64,000 nt of DNA from an uncultured Porphyromonadaceae bacterium (GTDB lineage Bacteria; Bacteroidota; Bacteroidia; Bacteroidales; UBA11471): assembly GCA_900542765.1 (NCBI GenBank), contig UQOX01000003.1:1-64000 (forward strand), read 5' to 3'. The position numbers were made by a program, and so were the translations under genes. Within the stretch, counting starts at the first letter, position 1; each line of letters begins with the position of its first letter. Of this stretch, positions 9,006-18,422 are shown in pieces. Below the pieces are notes generated by a model. That model saw only the letters and a program-made list of their open reading frames with translations, made no database searches and was not told the DNA's origin.

Positions 9006-10574
9006 ATGGCATCACACAACTCAAATCTGTCGCCCCGGCAAAAGATGATAAACCTCATGTATATCGTCTTGACCGCCATGCTGGCCTTGAACGTGTCGTC
9101 GGACGTCCTCAACGGATTCCGGCAGGTCGAGGAAGGGCTGGTGCGCACGACCGAGAACGTCGCGGCACAGAACGAGTCGCTCTATGACGAACTGTCGACC
9201 TACTACCACAACAACCCCGAGAAATCGGGCGAGTGGTACCACAAGGCGACAGCCGTGCACCAGCATACCGACTCGCTCTATGACTACATCGCGACCTTGA
9301 AACAACGCATCGTGCGCGAAGCCGACGGGAAAAATGGCGACGTCAACAACATCGAACGGCAAGACGACCTCGAAGCCGCCTCGTTCATCATGCTCTCCCC
9401 CACGACACGCGAGGGGCGCAAACTGCGCGAAGCCCTCATCGGATATAGCGAAATGGTGAACGAAATGATCAGCGACACGGTAAAACAACGGCTCATCAAC
9501 GAATACCTCTACCCCCGCATGTCGAAAACCGCCGTGGGCGAAAAGAAAACGACCTGGGAAGAAGCCAACTTCGAAAACATGCCGGTCATCGCAGCCATCA
9601 CGCTGCTCACCAAGATACAAAGCGACCTGCGCTCGGCCGAAAGCGAGATTCTGCACACGCTGCTGAAAAACATCGACAAGGGCGATGTGCGTGTAAATCA
9701 ACTCAACGCCTATGTCATACCCTCGTCAAAGACCGTGATTCGAGGCAGCAAATACTCGGCCAACATCGTGCTGGCAGCCATCGACACAACAATGGCCCCC
9801 ATCATCAACATCGGTGGCGAGCAACTGCCCCAAAGCAAGGACGGACTCTATGAAGTGACCTGCAACCGCTCGGGCATCTACACCATCGACGGGTACCTCG
9901 AAGTGCCTCACGGCGACGGTTCGTCGACCCAGCACCCCTTCCACACCTCCTACACGGTGGTAGAACCCTCGGCCACTGTCTCGGCCACGATGATGAACGT
10001 GCTCTATGCCGGCATCGACAACCCGCTGAGCATCTCGGTACCCGGTGTTCCCAACCACGCGGTATCGGCTTCGGTCACGGGCGGACGCATCACCCGGCAA
10101 AGAGACATCTGGCAGGTGCGGCCCTCGAAAGTGGGCGAGGACGTCGTCATCACCGTAACGGCCAACATGAACGGCCGCAACCAGGTGGTGAACACAACCA
10201 CATTCAGGGTGCGCCAACTGCCCGACCCCATGCCCTTCATCGCCTACAAGGACGACAATGGGAACATACAGCGGTATAAAGGCGGCCGCCCCTTCCCCAA
10301 AGCCCGCCTGCTCGCGGCTCCCGGCATAGAGGCCGCCATCGACGACGACCTCCTGAATGTCGAATATACCGTGTTGAGTTTCGAAACCGTATTTTTCGAC
10401 TCAATGGGGAACGCCATACCCGAAGTATCGGACGGCAACAAGTTTTCACAACGGCAGAAAGACAGCTTCCGCCGACTCTCGCGCGGCAAACGCTTCTACA
10501 TCTCCCGCGTGAGGGCCATCGGTCCCGACGGCATAGAGAGAGACCTCTCTCCCATCGAAATTATTGTAAACTGA
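9006..10574 (+). CDS. gldM: Type IX secretion motor protein GldM/PorM
   Basis: A 522-residue single-pass inner-membrane protein whose large periplasmic part links the GldL motor to the GldK/GldN ring. The N-terminal signature SPRQKMINLMYIVLTAMLAL forms the single membrane helix (about residues 10-32), followed by a helical domain and three beta-rich domains (for example VIPSSKTVIRGSKYSANIVL around 240, and a C-terminal domain with PLPDP-like RQLPDPMPF near 405). The length agrees with known GldM proteins (about 510-520). It lies 21 bases after gldL and 20 bases before gldN. Confidence 0.96.
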   Translation: MASHNSNLSPRQKMINLMYIVLTAMLALNVSSDVLNGFRQVEEGLVRTTENVAAQNESLYDELSTYYHNNPEKSGEWYHKATAVHQHTDSLYDYIATLKQRIVREADGKNGDVNNIERQDDLEAASFIMLSPTTREGRKLREALIGYSEMVNEMISDTVKQRLINEYLYPRMSKTAVGEKKTTWEEANFENMPVIAAITLLTKIQSDLRSAESEILHTLLKNIDKGDVRVNQLNAYVIPSSKTVIRGSKYSANIVLAAIDTTMAPIINIGGEQLPQSKDGLYEVTCNRSGIYTIDGYLEVPHGDGSSTQHPFHTSYTVVEPSATVSATMMNVLYAGIDNPLSISVPGVPNHAVSASVTGGRITRQRDIWQVRPSKVGEDVVITVTANMNGRNQVVNTTTFRVRQLPDPMPFIAYKDDNGNIQRYKGGRPFPKARLLAAPGIEAAIDDDLLNVEYTVLSFETVFFDSMGNAIPEVSDGNKFSQRQKDSFRRLSRGKRFYISRVRAIGPDGIERDLSPIEIIVN

Positions 10575-10594
10575 TAGTAACGCACAAGTAACAT

Positions 10595-11719
10595 ATGAAT
10601 ATGAAAATCACGGTAAAACATCTGTTGGTCCTCCTCGGCCTATGTGCCGTACTCCCGATATGCGAGGCACAAAACACGGTGGTACGCCGTAGCAGTACGG
10701 CAAACAGCAGCAGAGCCGGACAAAGCGGACTCACCACGAGAGCCAGAACGCTCTACCAGACGGAGGCCGCCTCAGAAGCCGACGTACCTTGGAGCCGCAG
10801 CATCTATCGACAAATAGACCTTACCCAAGAAAAGAACATGCCCCTTTACTACCCCGAAGAGGTCATCGACGGACAGGAAAATCTGTTCCGGGTTCTGCTG
10901 GGTCTTGTCGCCACCAACAAAATCACGGTCTATGAATACCTCGACGGCCGCGAAATATTCACCGAAGAGTATGAGGTGAAAGTCGAAGACATGCTCGAAC
11001 GCTTCCACATCTTGTATGAACTGAAAGCCGGCCGCACGGCCAAACGCAACACCTACATCATCGAAGAGAGCGACGTGCCGTGCAACGAGGTGTTGTCGTA
11101 CTATGTGAAAGAGAAATGGATATTCGACCAGCGTTCCTCGACCTGCTACCCGGTCATCGAAGCCATCTGCCCGGTACTGCACCGTGTGGGCGATTTCGGG
11201 GGAGAACCCATACGCTACCCGATGTTCTGGGCCAAGTATGAAGATATTCGTCCTTTCCTGGCCCAACACTACATCATCACCGACAACATGAACAACGTGC
11301 GCAACTATACCTACGACGATTTCTTCAAGCTGCGCATGTTCACCGGTGAAATTTACAAGACCCAAAACCTGCAAAACATGTCGCTCATGCAGCTCTATCC
11401 CACCCCCGAGGCCCAAGACAGCGCCCGGCAGGTCATAGAACGCCAGTTGCAACAGTTCGACAACAGCTTGTGGGTGGCCGACACCGAAGAGGAAACAACG
11501 ACATCGAAAAAATCGGCTCGCAACGAAGTGAAAAGCGAAGCGACGGCCACAGACGTCAAGGCCGAAGAGCCGAAAGCATCGACACGTTCATCGAGAGGTG
11601 CCGTGAAAAACGATGAACCGAAAGCCTCAAAAAGTAGTCGTACCAAAGCCGTAAAACAACGCAGCGGCAACAGCAGTCGCAGCTCGGCTCCCACCTACTC
11701 GGTGCGCCGCACCCGTTGA
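10595..11719 (+). CDS. gldN: Type IX secretion ring protein GldN/PorN with extended basic tail
   Basis: A 374-residue periplasmic protein that forms the type IX secretion ring with the lipoprotein GldK. A signal peptide ends near PICEAQ (start at 10595 or the in-frame ATG at 10601). The GldN core spans roughly residues 60-292: DVPWSRSIYRQIDL, NMPLYYP, ILYELKAGRTAKRNTYIIEESDVP-type segments, EAICPVLHR and MFTGEIYKTQN. From about residue 295 the protein continues as a low-complexity, Lys/Ser/Arg-rich tail to 374, containing two near-identical EEPKAS/DEPKAS units. This tail is not needed for the core fold. The gene ends the operon at a strong terminator. Confidence 0.94.
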   Translation: MNMKITVKHLLVLLGLCAVLPICEAQNTVVRRSSTANSSRAGQSGLTTRARTLYQTEAASEADVPWSRSIYRQIDLTQEKNMPLYYPEEVIDGQENLFRVLLGLVATNKITVYEYLDGREIFTEEYEVKVEDMLERFHILYELKAGRTAKRNTYIIEESDVPCNEVLSYYVKEKWIFDQRSSTCYPVIEAICPVLHRVGDFGGEPIRYPMFWAKYEDIRPFLAQHYIITDNMNNVRNYTYDDFFKLRMFTGEIYKTQNLQNMSLMQLYPTPEAQDSARQVIERQLQQFDNSLWVADTEEETTTSKKSARNEVKSEATATDVKAEEPKASTRSSRGAVKNDEPKASKSSRTKAVKQRSGNSSRSSAPTYSVRRTR

Positions 11720-11742
11720 CAAGAATCAATAACAAAACGAAC

Positions 11743-11790
11743 AGAGGCAGTAACCAAACTCGATTTCTGGTTACTGCCTCTATTCTTTTA
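11743..11790 (+). terminator. Terminator of the type IX secretion operon
   Basis: A perfect 14-bp stem (11743-11756 with 11768-11781) and 11-nt loop, followed by ATTCTTTT. Confidence 0.93.
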
Positions 11791-11849
11791 TACTACACAT
11801 CGAGCGGCAAAAAAGAGGCGACAAGGTATCGCCTTTGAGAAAGAATCGT

Positions 11850-11857
11850 TACATTTG
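11850..11857 (+). promoter_or_regulatory. -7 promoter box TACATTTG upstream of thioesterase gene
   Basis: An exact TAnnTTTG match 63 bases upstream of the ATG at 11921. No -33 box is visible at the usual spacing. Confidence 0.4.
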
Positions 11858-11920
11858 TAGAGTGTACCTCCGGCCTTTCCCGCGAAGCCATGGTACAACA
11901 ACACAAAAAAAATTACGATT

Positions 11921-12412
11921 ATGAAAAAAATCATCAATCCCTGGCTACACAAGGAGGGATATTACTGTTTTGGCTGCGCCCCCAACAACGATGCCGGCGT
12001 AAAGATGGAATTTTATGAAGACGGCGACGAGGTGGTGAGCGTGTGGAAACCCCAACAGAAATATCAAGGTTGGATCGACACCTTGCACGGCGGCATACAG
12101 GCCGTGTTGCTCGATGAAATCTGCGCATGGGTCATCTTGCGCAAATTGCAGACGACGGGGGTCACGTCGAAAATGGAGACCCGCTACATGAAATCGATTG
12201 CCACGACCGACCCCTATGTCATACTGCGGGCTCATATCACAGAGCAAAAACGCAACATCGTCCTTCTCGAAGCGACCATAAGCAACACCAAGGGTGAAGT
12301 ATGCACCAAAGCCGTATGCACCTACTTCACCTTCTCTCCCGAAAAAGTGCGTAACGAGATGCGCTTCCTCGGTTGTGAGACCGAAAGCGAAGAGGTCAAC
12401 CCGCTGCCATAA
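11921..12412 (+). CDS. PaaI-family hotdog-fold thioesterase
   Basis: A 163-residue cytoplasmic protein with a hotdog fold, most likely an acyl-CoA thioesterase of the PaaI type; the substrate is not evident. It begins with a small motif CFGCAPNNDAGVKM, common in this branch of PaaI-like proteins, and carries the family HGG motif in LHGGIQAVLLDEICAW around residues 65-80, where catalytic residues of the hotdog thioesterases lie. The C-terminal strand is CTKAVCTYFTF. It is a single gene between the type IX operon terminator and an inverted repeat shared with the convergent sugar transferase. Confidence 0.85.
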   Translation: MKKIINPWLHKEGYYCFGCAPNNDAGVKMEFYEDGDEVVSVWKPQQKYQGWIDTLHGGIQAVLLDEICAWVILRKLQTTGVTSKMETRYMKSIATTDPYVILRAHITEQKRNIVLLEATISNTKGEVCTKAVCTYFTFSPEKVRNEMRFLGCETESEEVNPLP

Positions 12413-12464
12413 TAGGCACCGCTTCCGGCACCCGACTATCCCGATTTTTTATACCCTTCATGCC

Positions 12465-12501
12465 ACAAGGCCCCGCTCTCTTCGTAAGAGCGGGGCCTTG
12501 T
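12465..12501. terminator. Strong inverted repeat between convergent genes
   Basis: A perfect 15-bp GC-rich stem (12465-12479 with 12487-12501) and 7-nt loop lie between the ends of the thioesterase and sugar transferase genes. There is no good T-run on either side, so efficiency as an intrinsic terminator is uncertain. Confidence 0.65.
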
Positions 12502-12528
12502 CATATATATATCGCGAGGGAGAAGGCG

Positions 12529-13938
12529 TCAATAGGCTTTTTCCTCACCGTGCATCATGTTGGAAACGGTCTTGAATATGATGCGCACATCGAGCCAGAA
12601 ACTCCAATGTTCGAGGTACCAAATGTCGGCCTGCACGCGACCAGCCATCTCCGAGAGTTCCTTGGTCTCTCCGCGGAAACCATTGACCTGAGCCCAACCG
12701 GTAATACCGGGCTTCACAAAGTGACGCACCATATAACGGTCGATAAGGTGGGAGTATTCTTCGTTGTGTTTGAGCATGTGGGGTCGCGGTCCTACAATAC
12801 TCATATCGCCCTTGAACACGTTGATAAACTGCGGCAACTCGTCGAGGTTGGTCTTGCGCAGGAAATTGCCCACCTTCGTCTTGCGGGGGTCGTCCTTGGT
12901 CGCTTGCAACGTATCGCTTTGCGCATTGACCTTCATGCTTCGGAACTTGATGCACTCAAAGACCTTACCGTCCAGTCCGTTCCGTTTCTGTTTGAAATAG
13001 ATGGGGCCGGGCGACGAGAGCTTGATGGCAATGCCCACGGCAATGTATATAAACGGATAAATCGTGCACAAGAAAAGCCCCGAAACCACCATATCGAAGA
13101 GACGTTTGGCAAAGCGTTTGCCGGGGCTGCTCAACGGCTCCCGGCGAATGGCCAGTACGACGACATCGTCGAAAGTTTCCATCACCATATTGCGTTTCAA
13201 ATAATTTCGCATATTCGGAACGCTGTAAAAGCGGATAAGATTCCCTTCGCAATAATCGATGATGGGCAATATGTCGGCCGCCCGGTCGGAAGTCAAACCG
13301 CAATAAAGCTCTCCAATATCGTTGTGCCGGGCAAGCCAAGGAAGCGCATCGGCGACATTGCCCAACTTCACCACCTTCGGGGGAAAGCCGACCAACTCTT
13401 TATCGGTAAACACCCCCAAAAGATTATAGCCCATAAAAGAGACCTGCATTTTTTCGGCAATCTCTTTCAGGTTGTCTCCATCTCCGACAATGACCACATT
13501 TACCGTATCGCGCTTTCTTATACGCAAATTCTGAACGATACGGCGCAAGAACAGGCGTTCGAGTGAGACGAATATGAAGAGCAACAGATAATAAAGCAAC
13601 ATGAGTTTCCACGACTGGGAGAGCGTGTTGTCCATGTAAGAAAGGAAGGCCATGATAAGGAAATGATCGATAACAAGCCGCACCACTCTTGCCAACACAT
13701 GTTCGGCTCTGACAATACGGTTGAAAAGGACCACTCCGGCCAACTTGAAGCAAATGACATAAAAGACATTGACCGCAATCCAATGATGTGGGTCGGTCAT
13801 GTCGATGACATGCCACGACAGGTAGTTACCGAGTGCATAAAGCAACCAGTAAAGACCATTCGCGACGAGCAAGTCGCCCAATAAGGCAAGGAATTTATAG
13901 TAGGGATAGTTCCGCGTCGAGGAGTAACTGTTGAGCAT
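12529..13938 (-). CDS. Undecaprenyl-phosphate sugar phosphotransferase (WcaJ/WbaP-like)
   Basis: A 469-residue polyprenyl glycosylphosphotransferase that would transfer a hexose-1-phosphate (commonly glucose or galactose) to undecaprenyl phosphate, starting exopolysaccharide or capsule repeat units at the inner membrane. About four N-terminal membrane helices (residues 15-125) are followed by a CoA-binding-like region with VNVVIVGDGDNLKEIAEKM, then the catalytic bacterial sugar transferase domain from about 270: KRLFDMVVSG, LSSPGPIYFKQKRNG, ECIKFRSM, TNLDELPQFINVFKGDMS, IVGPRPH and KPGITGWAQVNG. It is an orphan: no glycosyltransferase or flippase gene is adjacent. A good promoter lies 196-227 bases upstream, leaving a leader of about 190 nt. 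Confidence 0.93.
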   Translation of the reverse strand: MLNSYSSTRNYPYYKFLALLGDLLVANGLYWLLYALGNYLSWHVIDMTDPHHWIAVNVFYVICFKLAGVVLFNRIVRAEHVLARVVRLVIDHFLIMAFLSYMDNTLSQSWKLMLLYYLLLFIFVSLERLFLRRIVQNLRIRKRDTVNVVIVGDGDNLKEIAEKMQVSFMGYNLLGVFTDKELVGFPPKVVKLGNVADALPWLARHNDIGELYCGLTSDRAADILPIIDYCEGNLIRFYSVPNMRNYLKRNMVMETFDDVVVLAIRREPLSSPGKRFAKRLFDMVVSGLFLCTIYPFIYIAVGIAIKLSSPGPIYFKQKRNGLDGKVFECIKFRSMKVNAQSDTLQATKDDPRKTKVGNFLRKTNLDELPQFINVFKGDMSIVGPRPHMLKHNEEYSHLIDRYMVRHFVKPGITGWAQVNGFRGETKELSEMAGRVQADIWYLEHWSFWLDVRIIFKTVSNMMHGEEKAY

Positions 13939-14586
13939 ACAATTCTTTTTTTGTCTGTTGAGGTACCGTCATGAATCTTTGAGATTCCAAAACAGAACCT
14001 TTCCATTCCATCTAACTTCTATAACACTAAAAACATATTCTAATAGAGAAAAGATATCTTCTCTCTTCAAAATTCCCCATTACGCCATCAGCCTCTACTA
14101 CATCGAAGAGTGGTGACGACAACATCAGTAGAACAAAAATACAACACCTAAAAGATTTTCACAAATTTCTACTCTCTTATTTTTTATAAAAATATTTTTC
14201 AAGCTTTCATACCAAGTGTAAAATCGGTTCAAAACACCACTAAAAATCAACAACTTAAAGCTCATATTCCATGATAATATTTTTTTGAAATCGGTATATT
14301 AACCCCATCAAACGCCCAAAAGTACGAAAGGTCATCACGAAAAAGGGGCGGCAAATCGGGAAAAGGCAAAAGTGGGGAATGCAAATGCGGTAGAAGTAAC
14401 AAAAAGTCGAAAAAAGTATAAAGTATCGCTTATAATATGCCGCTGACATGGTATTCTCGGAATAAATGCCTATCTTAGCTACGCAGACTCTTGCCCGGCA
14501 CCCCCAAACAGCAGGAGATGCAGAAACAACGACCGATGTCGAAGGACATTGCTTTTTTGCTTTCACGGCGAAATCATGAAACGATT
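13939..14586. other. Long AT-rich divergent intergenic region, 648 bases
   Basis: This region is much richer in A/T than the surrounding genes and has no convincing gene. It contains a minus-strand promoter for the sugar transferase (14134-14165) and a possible -7 box TATCTTAG at 14471-14478 for the rightward kinase gene. The middle, about 14166-14460, holds poly-T and poly-A stretches but no clear hairpin or small reading frame. Confidence 0.6.
14134..14165 (-). promoter_or_regulatory. Bacteroidetes-type promoter for the sugar transferase
   Basis: Read on the minus strand: TTTG (14165-14162), a 20-nt spacer, and TATTTTTG (14141-14134). This is a near-ideal -33/-7 pair, with a predicted start near 14128. 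Confidence 0.65.
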
Positions 14587-16263
14587 ATGGGAAATCAAGT
14601 AGAAATCATTTGTAAAAACAACGGTAAAACCCTTCTTGTCGACGAGGGTACGGCACTCATCGACATCTATAAGAAGGCCGGCGTAGAACTGCCTTACGAG
14701 GTACTGTGCGCACAGGTAAACAACCGCACCCGCGACCTGTCTTACCGGGTGTACCAGCCCAAACAGGTGTACTTTGCCGACGCGTCCCACATCATGGGAA
14801 TGCGCATGTATGTACGCTCGCTCTGTTTTGTTCTCTACAAGGCGGTCACCGAATTATACCCCGGCACTCGATTACGCATCGAACATTCGGTATCGAACGG
14901 CTATTTCTGCTGTCTCAACCAAAGAGAGGAAATTCCCGACTCCACGGTGGCGCTTCTCAAAGAACGCATGCACGAAATCATCAAAAAAAATCTGCCCTTC
15001 GAGCGCGTACAATCGGCAGCCGAAGTGGCAATAGAGCACTTCAAGTCGCAAGACATGATAGACAAGGTCGACCTCATCGAAACCCTGCAACCGCTCTATG
15101 CCACCTATTACAAACTGGGAAATCTCTACGACGTATATTATGAGTACCTGTTGCCTTCGACGGGATACCTCAAAGTCTTTGACTTGATAAAATACCACGA
15201 TGGCATGCTGCTCATTCCGCCACAAAGGAAAAACCCGAATGAACTCTCAGAGGCCATTCCGCAAGACAAGATGTTCAACGTATTCAAAGAGAACCTCAAA
15301 ATATCTGAAATCGTCGGGCTGAACAATGTGGGCGACATGAACCGTTCGATATTGAGACATACCTCGGGCGACCTGATAAAGGTGACCGAGGCGTTGCACG
15401 AAAAACAGATTTCCCGCATCGCCGACCAAATCACGGCACGCCACAACAGCGAGAAGGGCGGGGCCAACATCATTCTCATATCGGGTCCGTCCTCATCGGG
15501 AAAAACGACATTCTCGAAACGGTTGTCGATACAACTCATGACCAACCTGCTGATACCCATTACCATCTCGCTCGACAACTATTTCCTCGACCGTGACCAA
15601 ACTCCACGCGACGAAAACGGCGACTACGACTACGAATCGCTCTATGCCCTCGACCTGGAACTCTTCAACCGGCAACTCAACGACCTGCTGCAAGGCAAGG
15701 AGGTGAGCCTGCCCACCTACAATTTCGAAACCGGGAAAAAGGAGTATCGCGGCAATACCCTGCGCATGAAAGATTCGGACGTACTCCTGCTCGAAGGAAT
15801 CCATGCCTTGAACCCGGCACTAACACCCAACATCGAAGCGCGGCAAAAATTCCTCATCTATGTGTCGGCGCTCACGACCCTGTCCATCGACGACCACAGC
15901 TGGATACCGACGGCCGACAACCGCCTCTTGCGGCGCATCATCAGAGACGAGAAATACCGGGGCACGTCGGCACAGAAAACCATTGCCCGCTGGGCCAGCG
16001 TGCGAGCCGGTGAAGAGAAGTGGATATTTCCCTACCAGGAAAATGCCGACGCCATGTTCAACTCCTCCCTGCTCTTCGAGCTGGCCGTCATCAAGCAACA
16101 GGCCGTGCCCGCGCTGATGTCGGTACCCGAAAGTTGTCCCGAATATGACACGGCCAAGCATCTCCTGAAACAGCTCTACTATTTCCTGCCCCTCGAAGAG
16201 AACGAAATACCCTCGACTTCCCTCCTGCGCGAATTCCTCGGAGGCAGCAGTTTCATCTATTGA
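14587..16263 (+). CDS. Nucleoside kinase: TGS-like/tRNA-synthetase-like N-terminus fused to uridine kinase domain
   Basis: A 558-residue protein from ATG 14587. An in-frame upstream ATG at 14536 is possible, but MGNQVEIICKNN starts the conserved region. Residues about 1-65 look like a TGS domain (TLLVDEGTALIDIYKKAG). The part up to about 230 resembles the threonyl/alanyl-tRNA synthetase second additional domain. Residues from about 285 are a uridine-kinase-type P-loop kinase with Walker A GPSSSGKT at 300-307, SLDNYFLDRDQTPRDENGDYDYE and LLLEGIHALNP. Uridine kinases phosphorylate uridine or cytidine in pyrimidine salvage. The N-terminal fusion is characteristic of this family, but its purpose is not established. 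A HAD phosphatase gene follows after 8 bases. Confidence 0.85.
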   Translation: MGNQVEIICKNNGKTLLVDEGTALIDIYKKAGVELPYEVLCAQVNNRTRDLSYRVYQPKQVYFADASHIMGMRMYVRSLCFVLYKAVTELYPGTRLRIEHSVSNGYFCCLNQREEIPDSTVALLKERMHEIIKKNLPFERVQSAAEVAIEHFKSQDMIDKVDLIETLQPLYATYYKLGNLYDVYYEYLLPSTGYLKVFDLIKYHDGMLLIPPQRKNPNELSEAIPQDKMFNVFKENLKISEIVGLNNVGDMNRSILRHTSGDLIKVTEALHEKQISRIADQITARHNSEKGGANIILISGPSSSGKTTFSKRLSIQLMTNLLIPITISLDNYFLDRDQTPRDENGDYDYESLYALDLELFNRQLNDLLQGKEVSLPTYNFETGKKEYRGNTLRMKDSDVLLLEGIHALNPALTPNIEARQKFLIYVSALTTLSIDDHSWIPTADNRLLRRIIRDEKYRGTSAQKTIARWASVRAGEEKWIFPYQENADAMFNSSLLFELAVIKQQAVPALMSVPESCPEYDTAKHLLKQLYYFLPLEENEIPSTSLLREFLGGSSFIY

Positions 16264-16271
16264 CACCGACC

Positions 16272-16904
16272 ATGCGCAACGACATCGACGCCGTATTCAC
16301 CGATTTCGGAGGAGTCCTTCTTCATCTCGATTTCAACCGGTGCTTTGAAGCATTCAGGCAACTGGGTGCCACAATGGCACCCGAAGAGGTACTGTTCTGC
16401 TCCCCCGTATTTATCGAGGCCATGCACCGCCTCGAAACCGGAGAAATGAGTGGCGACACATTTTTCGCCACCTTACGCGAATTACTGCATCTCTCTGCCC
16501 CGAACGAGGCCATACAGTCAGCCTGGAACACAATCATCGGAGACATACCTCGCTACAAAATCGATGTCATACGCGAGATACGCCGCCACTACCGCCTCTA
16601 CATGGTGAGCAACACCAATGCGCCGCACTTCGACTACACACGGGAGGTGCTTTTCAGAGAGGAGGGGCTGACGGTCGATGACTATTTCGACAAGCTCTAC
16701 CTCTCGCACGAATTACATGCATTGAAGCCCAACGCCGACTTCTATGACAAAGTACTGAAAGACAGCGGAGAGAATCCATCGCGAAGCCTGTTCCTCGACG
16801 ACCTCGCCGCCAACATTCAAGGAGCACAACGAGCCGGATTCCAAACCTGCCTCATCGACCCCAAGGAGAATCTACGGAAAAAGATAGATGAATTATTGGC
16901 GTAA
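16272..16904 (+). CDS. HAD-superfamily phosphatase (YihX-like)
   Basis: A 210-residue HAD hydrolase of the YihX-like subgroup, whose known member dephosphorylates alpha-glucose-1-phosphate; the substrate here is unknown. Motif I is FTDFGGVLL with the nucleophile Asp11 and Gly at +2, as usual in this subgroup. Motif II is MVSNTN, motif III Lys lies in HALKPNADFYDKVL, and motif IV is LFLDDLAANI. ATG 16272 is preferred; a TTG at 16260 is also in frame but would overlap the preceding stop. It is packed between the nucleoside kinase and rpoN, suggesting cotranscription. Confidence 0.85.
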   Translation: MRNDIDAVFTDFGGVLLHLDFNRCFEAFRQLGATMAPEEVLFCSPVFIEAMHRLETGEMSGDTFFATLRELLHLSAPNEAIQSAWNTIIGDIPRYKIDVIREIRRHYRLYMVSNTNAPHFDYTREVLFREEGLTVDDYFDKLYLSHELHALKPNADFYDKVLKDSGENPSRSLFLDDLAANIQGAQRAGFQTCLIDPKENLRKKIDELLA

Positions 16905-16913
16905 TCGAAGAAA

Positions 16914-18413
16914 ATGAGCTATCTTCGTTTGCGGAATCGAACCCCAGAGAACACTGCCATGCTCAAACAAGAACAGAAACTCCAACAACGCCAGACTTTG
17001 TCTCCGCAACAAATACAGGCCATACGTCTCCTCGAATTGCCCGAGATAGAGTTGGAAGAGCAAATCAAGCAGGAACTCATCGACAATCCCGCCCTCGATG
17101 AGGGCGATGCACACGCCTCGGCCGAGGAAGAAAACGACATAACGCCCGAAGAGGACGCCTCGGGCAACGAAAGTGCCGAAGACCTGCTCATGGGCGACTA
17201 CAACAACAACGACGAAGTACCTTCTTACATCGACCGTGAGATTCCCGGCGAAAATGCGCCCCGCGAAGAGATTCCCGTCTCGGGGGGCACCACGTTCCAC
17301 GACTACCTGCTCGAACAGCTGCACCTGCGGGAATTGTCCGAGGCCGACAAGCAGATTGCCGAATACATCATTGGAAACATCGACGACAACGGTTACTTGC
17401 AGCGTACCCTGCCGGCCATATCGGACGACCTGATGTTCCAAGTGGGACTCGACGTGCCGGTCGGGAAACTGAGCGAACTGCTGCAAGTCATTCAAGACTT
17501 CGACCCGGCAGGCGTGGGAGCCACCGACCTGCAAGAGTGCCTGAAACTCCAACTCGAACGCCGCCGGGGCACGGCTGCCACACAACTGGCCTATGAGATA
17601 ATAGACAAGGCTTTCGAGGCATTCAGCAAACGCCACTACGAAAAGATACAACGGCAGTTCGACATATCCGAAGAAGAACTCAAAGCCGCCGTGCAGGAAA
17701 TTTCACAACTCAACCCCAAACCGGGAAGCAGCTGGAACGACACCTTTACCGAGAGCATGACCCACATCAGCCCCGATTTCCTCGTCGAGGAAAACGATGG
17801 CGAGCTCTCCCTGTCGCTCAACAACAGCAACATACCCACCTTGCGCATCAGTCGCAACTACAACGAAATGCTGAGCGACTACACGGGCAACAAGGCCAAC
17901 CAGACCCGCGAGAAACGGGACGCCCTGCTCTTTATCAAACAGAAAATCGACGCCGCCCAGTCGTTTATCAACGCCATCGAGCAACGGCAACAGACCCTCC
18001 TGGCCACCATGCAAGCCATACTCGACCGGCAACGCGACTTCTTCCTCACAGGCGACGAAAGCCGCCTGCGCCCCATGATTCTGCGCGACATTGCCGAAGA
18101 GACCGGCTATGACATATCGACCATCTCCCGCGCCACGAGCAACAAATATGTGCAAACGCCCTATGGGGTGTATCCGCTGAAATATTTCTTTTCGGAATCG
18201 ATGCAAAGCGAGTCGGGCGAGGAGTTCTCGTCACGCGAAATCAAAAAAATCTTGCAAGAAAGCATCGACAACGAAGACAAACGCGCACCGCTCACCGACG
18301 ACAAGTTGTGCGAACTGCTGAAAGAGAAAGGCTACGCCATCGCCCGGCGCACCGTGGCCAAGTACCGAGAGCAACTGGGGGTTCCGGTTGCCCGCCTGCG
18401 AAAACTCATTTAA
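16914..18413 (+). CDS. rpoN: RNA polymerase sigma-54 factor
   Basis: A 499-residue sigma-54, which directs RNA polymerase to -24/-12 promoters and needs an enhancer-binding ATPase. Region I begins at MLKQEQKLQQRQTLSPQQIQ; the ATG of that segment (16959) is an alternative start to 16914. An acidic region II follows (about residues 60-110), then the core-binding domain (HDYLLEQLHLRELSE onward) and the HTH region (ETGYDISTISRATSNKYVQTP region). The RpoN box ARRTVAKYRE lies near the C-terminus (about 476-485). All the diagnostic parts are intact. The gene lies 9 bases after the HAD gene and 9 bases before the next membrane protein. Confidence 0.97.
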   Translation: MSYLRLRNRTPENTAMLKQEQKLQQRQTLSPQQIQAIRLLELPEIELEEQIKQELIDNPALDEGDAHASAEEENDITPEEDASGNESAEDLLMGDYNNNDEVPSYIDREIPGENAPREEIPVSGGTTFHDYLLEQLHLRELSEADKQIAEYIIGNIDDNGYLQRTLPAISDDLMFQVGLDVPVGKLSELLQVIQDFDPAGVGATDLQECLKLQLERRRGTAATQLAYEIIDKAFEAFSKRHYEKIQRQFDISEEELKAAVQEISQLNPKPGSSWNDTFTESMTHISPDFLVEENDGELSLSLNNSNIPTLRISRNYNEMLSDYTGNKANQTREKRDALLFIKQKIDAAQSFINAIEQRQQTLLATMQAILDRQRDFFLTGDESRLRPMILRDIAEETGYDISTISRATSNKYVQTPYGVYPLKYFFSESMQSESGEEFSSREIKKILQESIDNEDKRAPLTDDKLCELLKEKGYAIARRTVAKYREQLGVPVARLRKLI

Positions 18414-18422
18414 CATTGAGAC

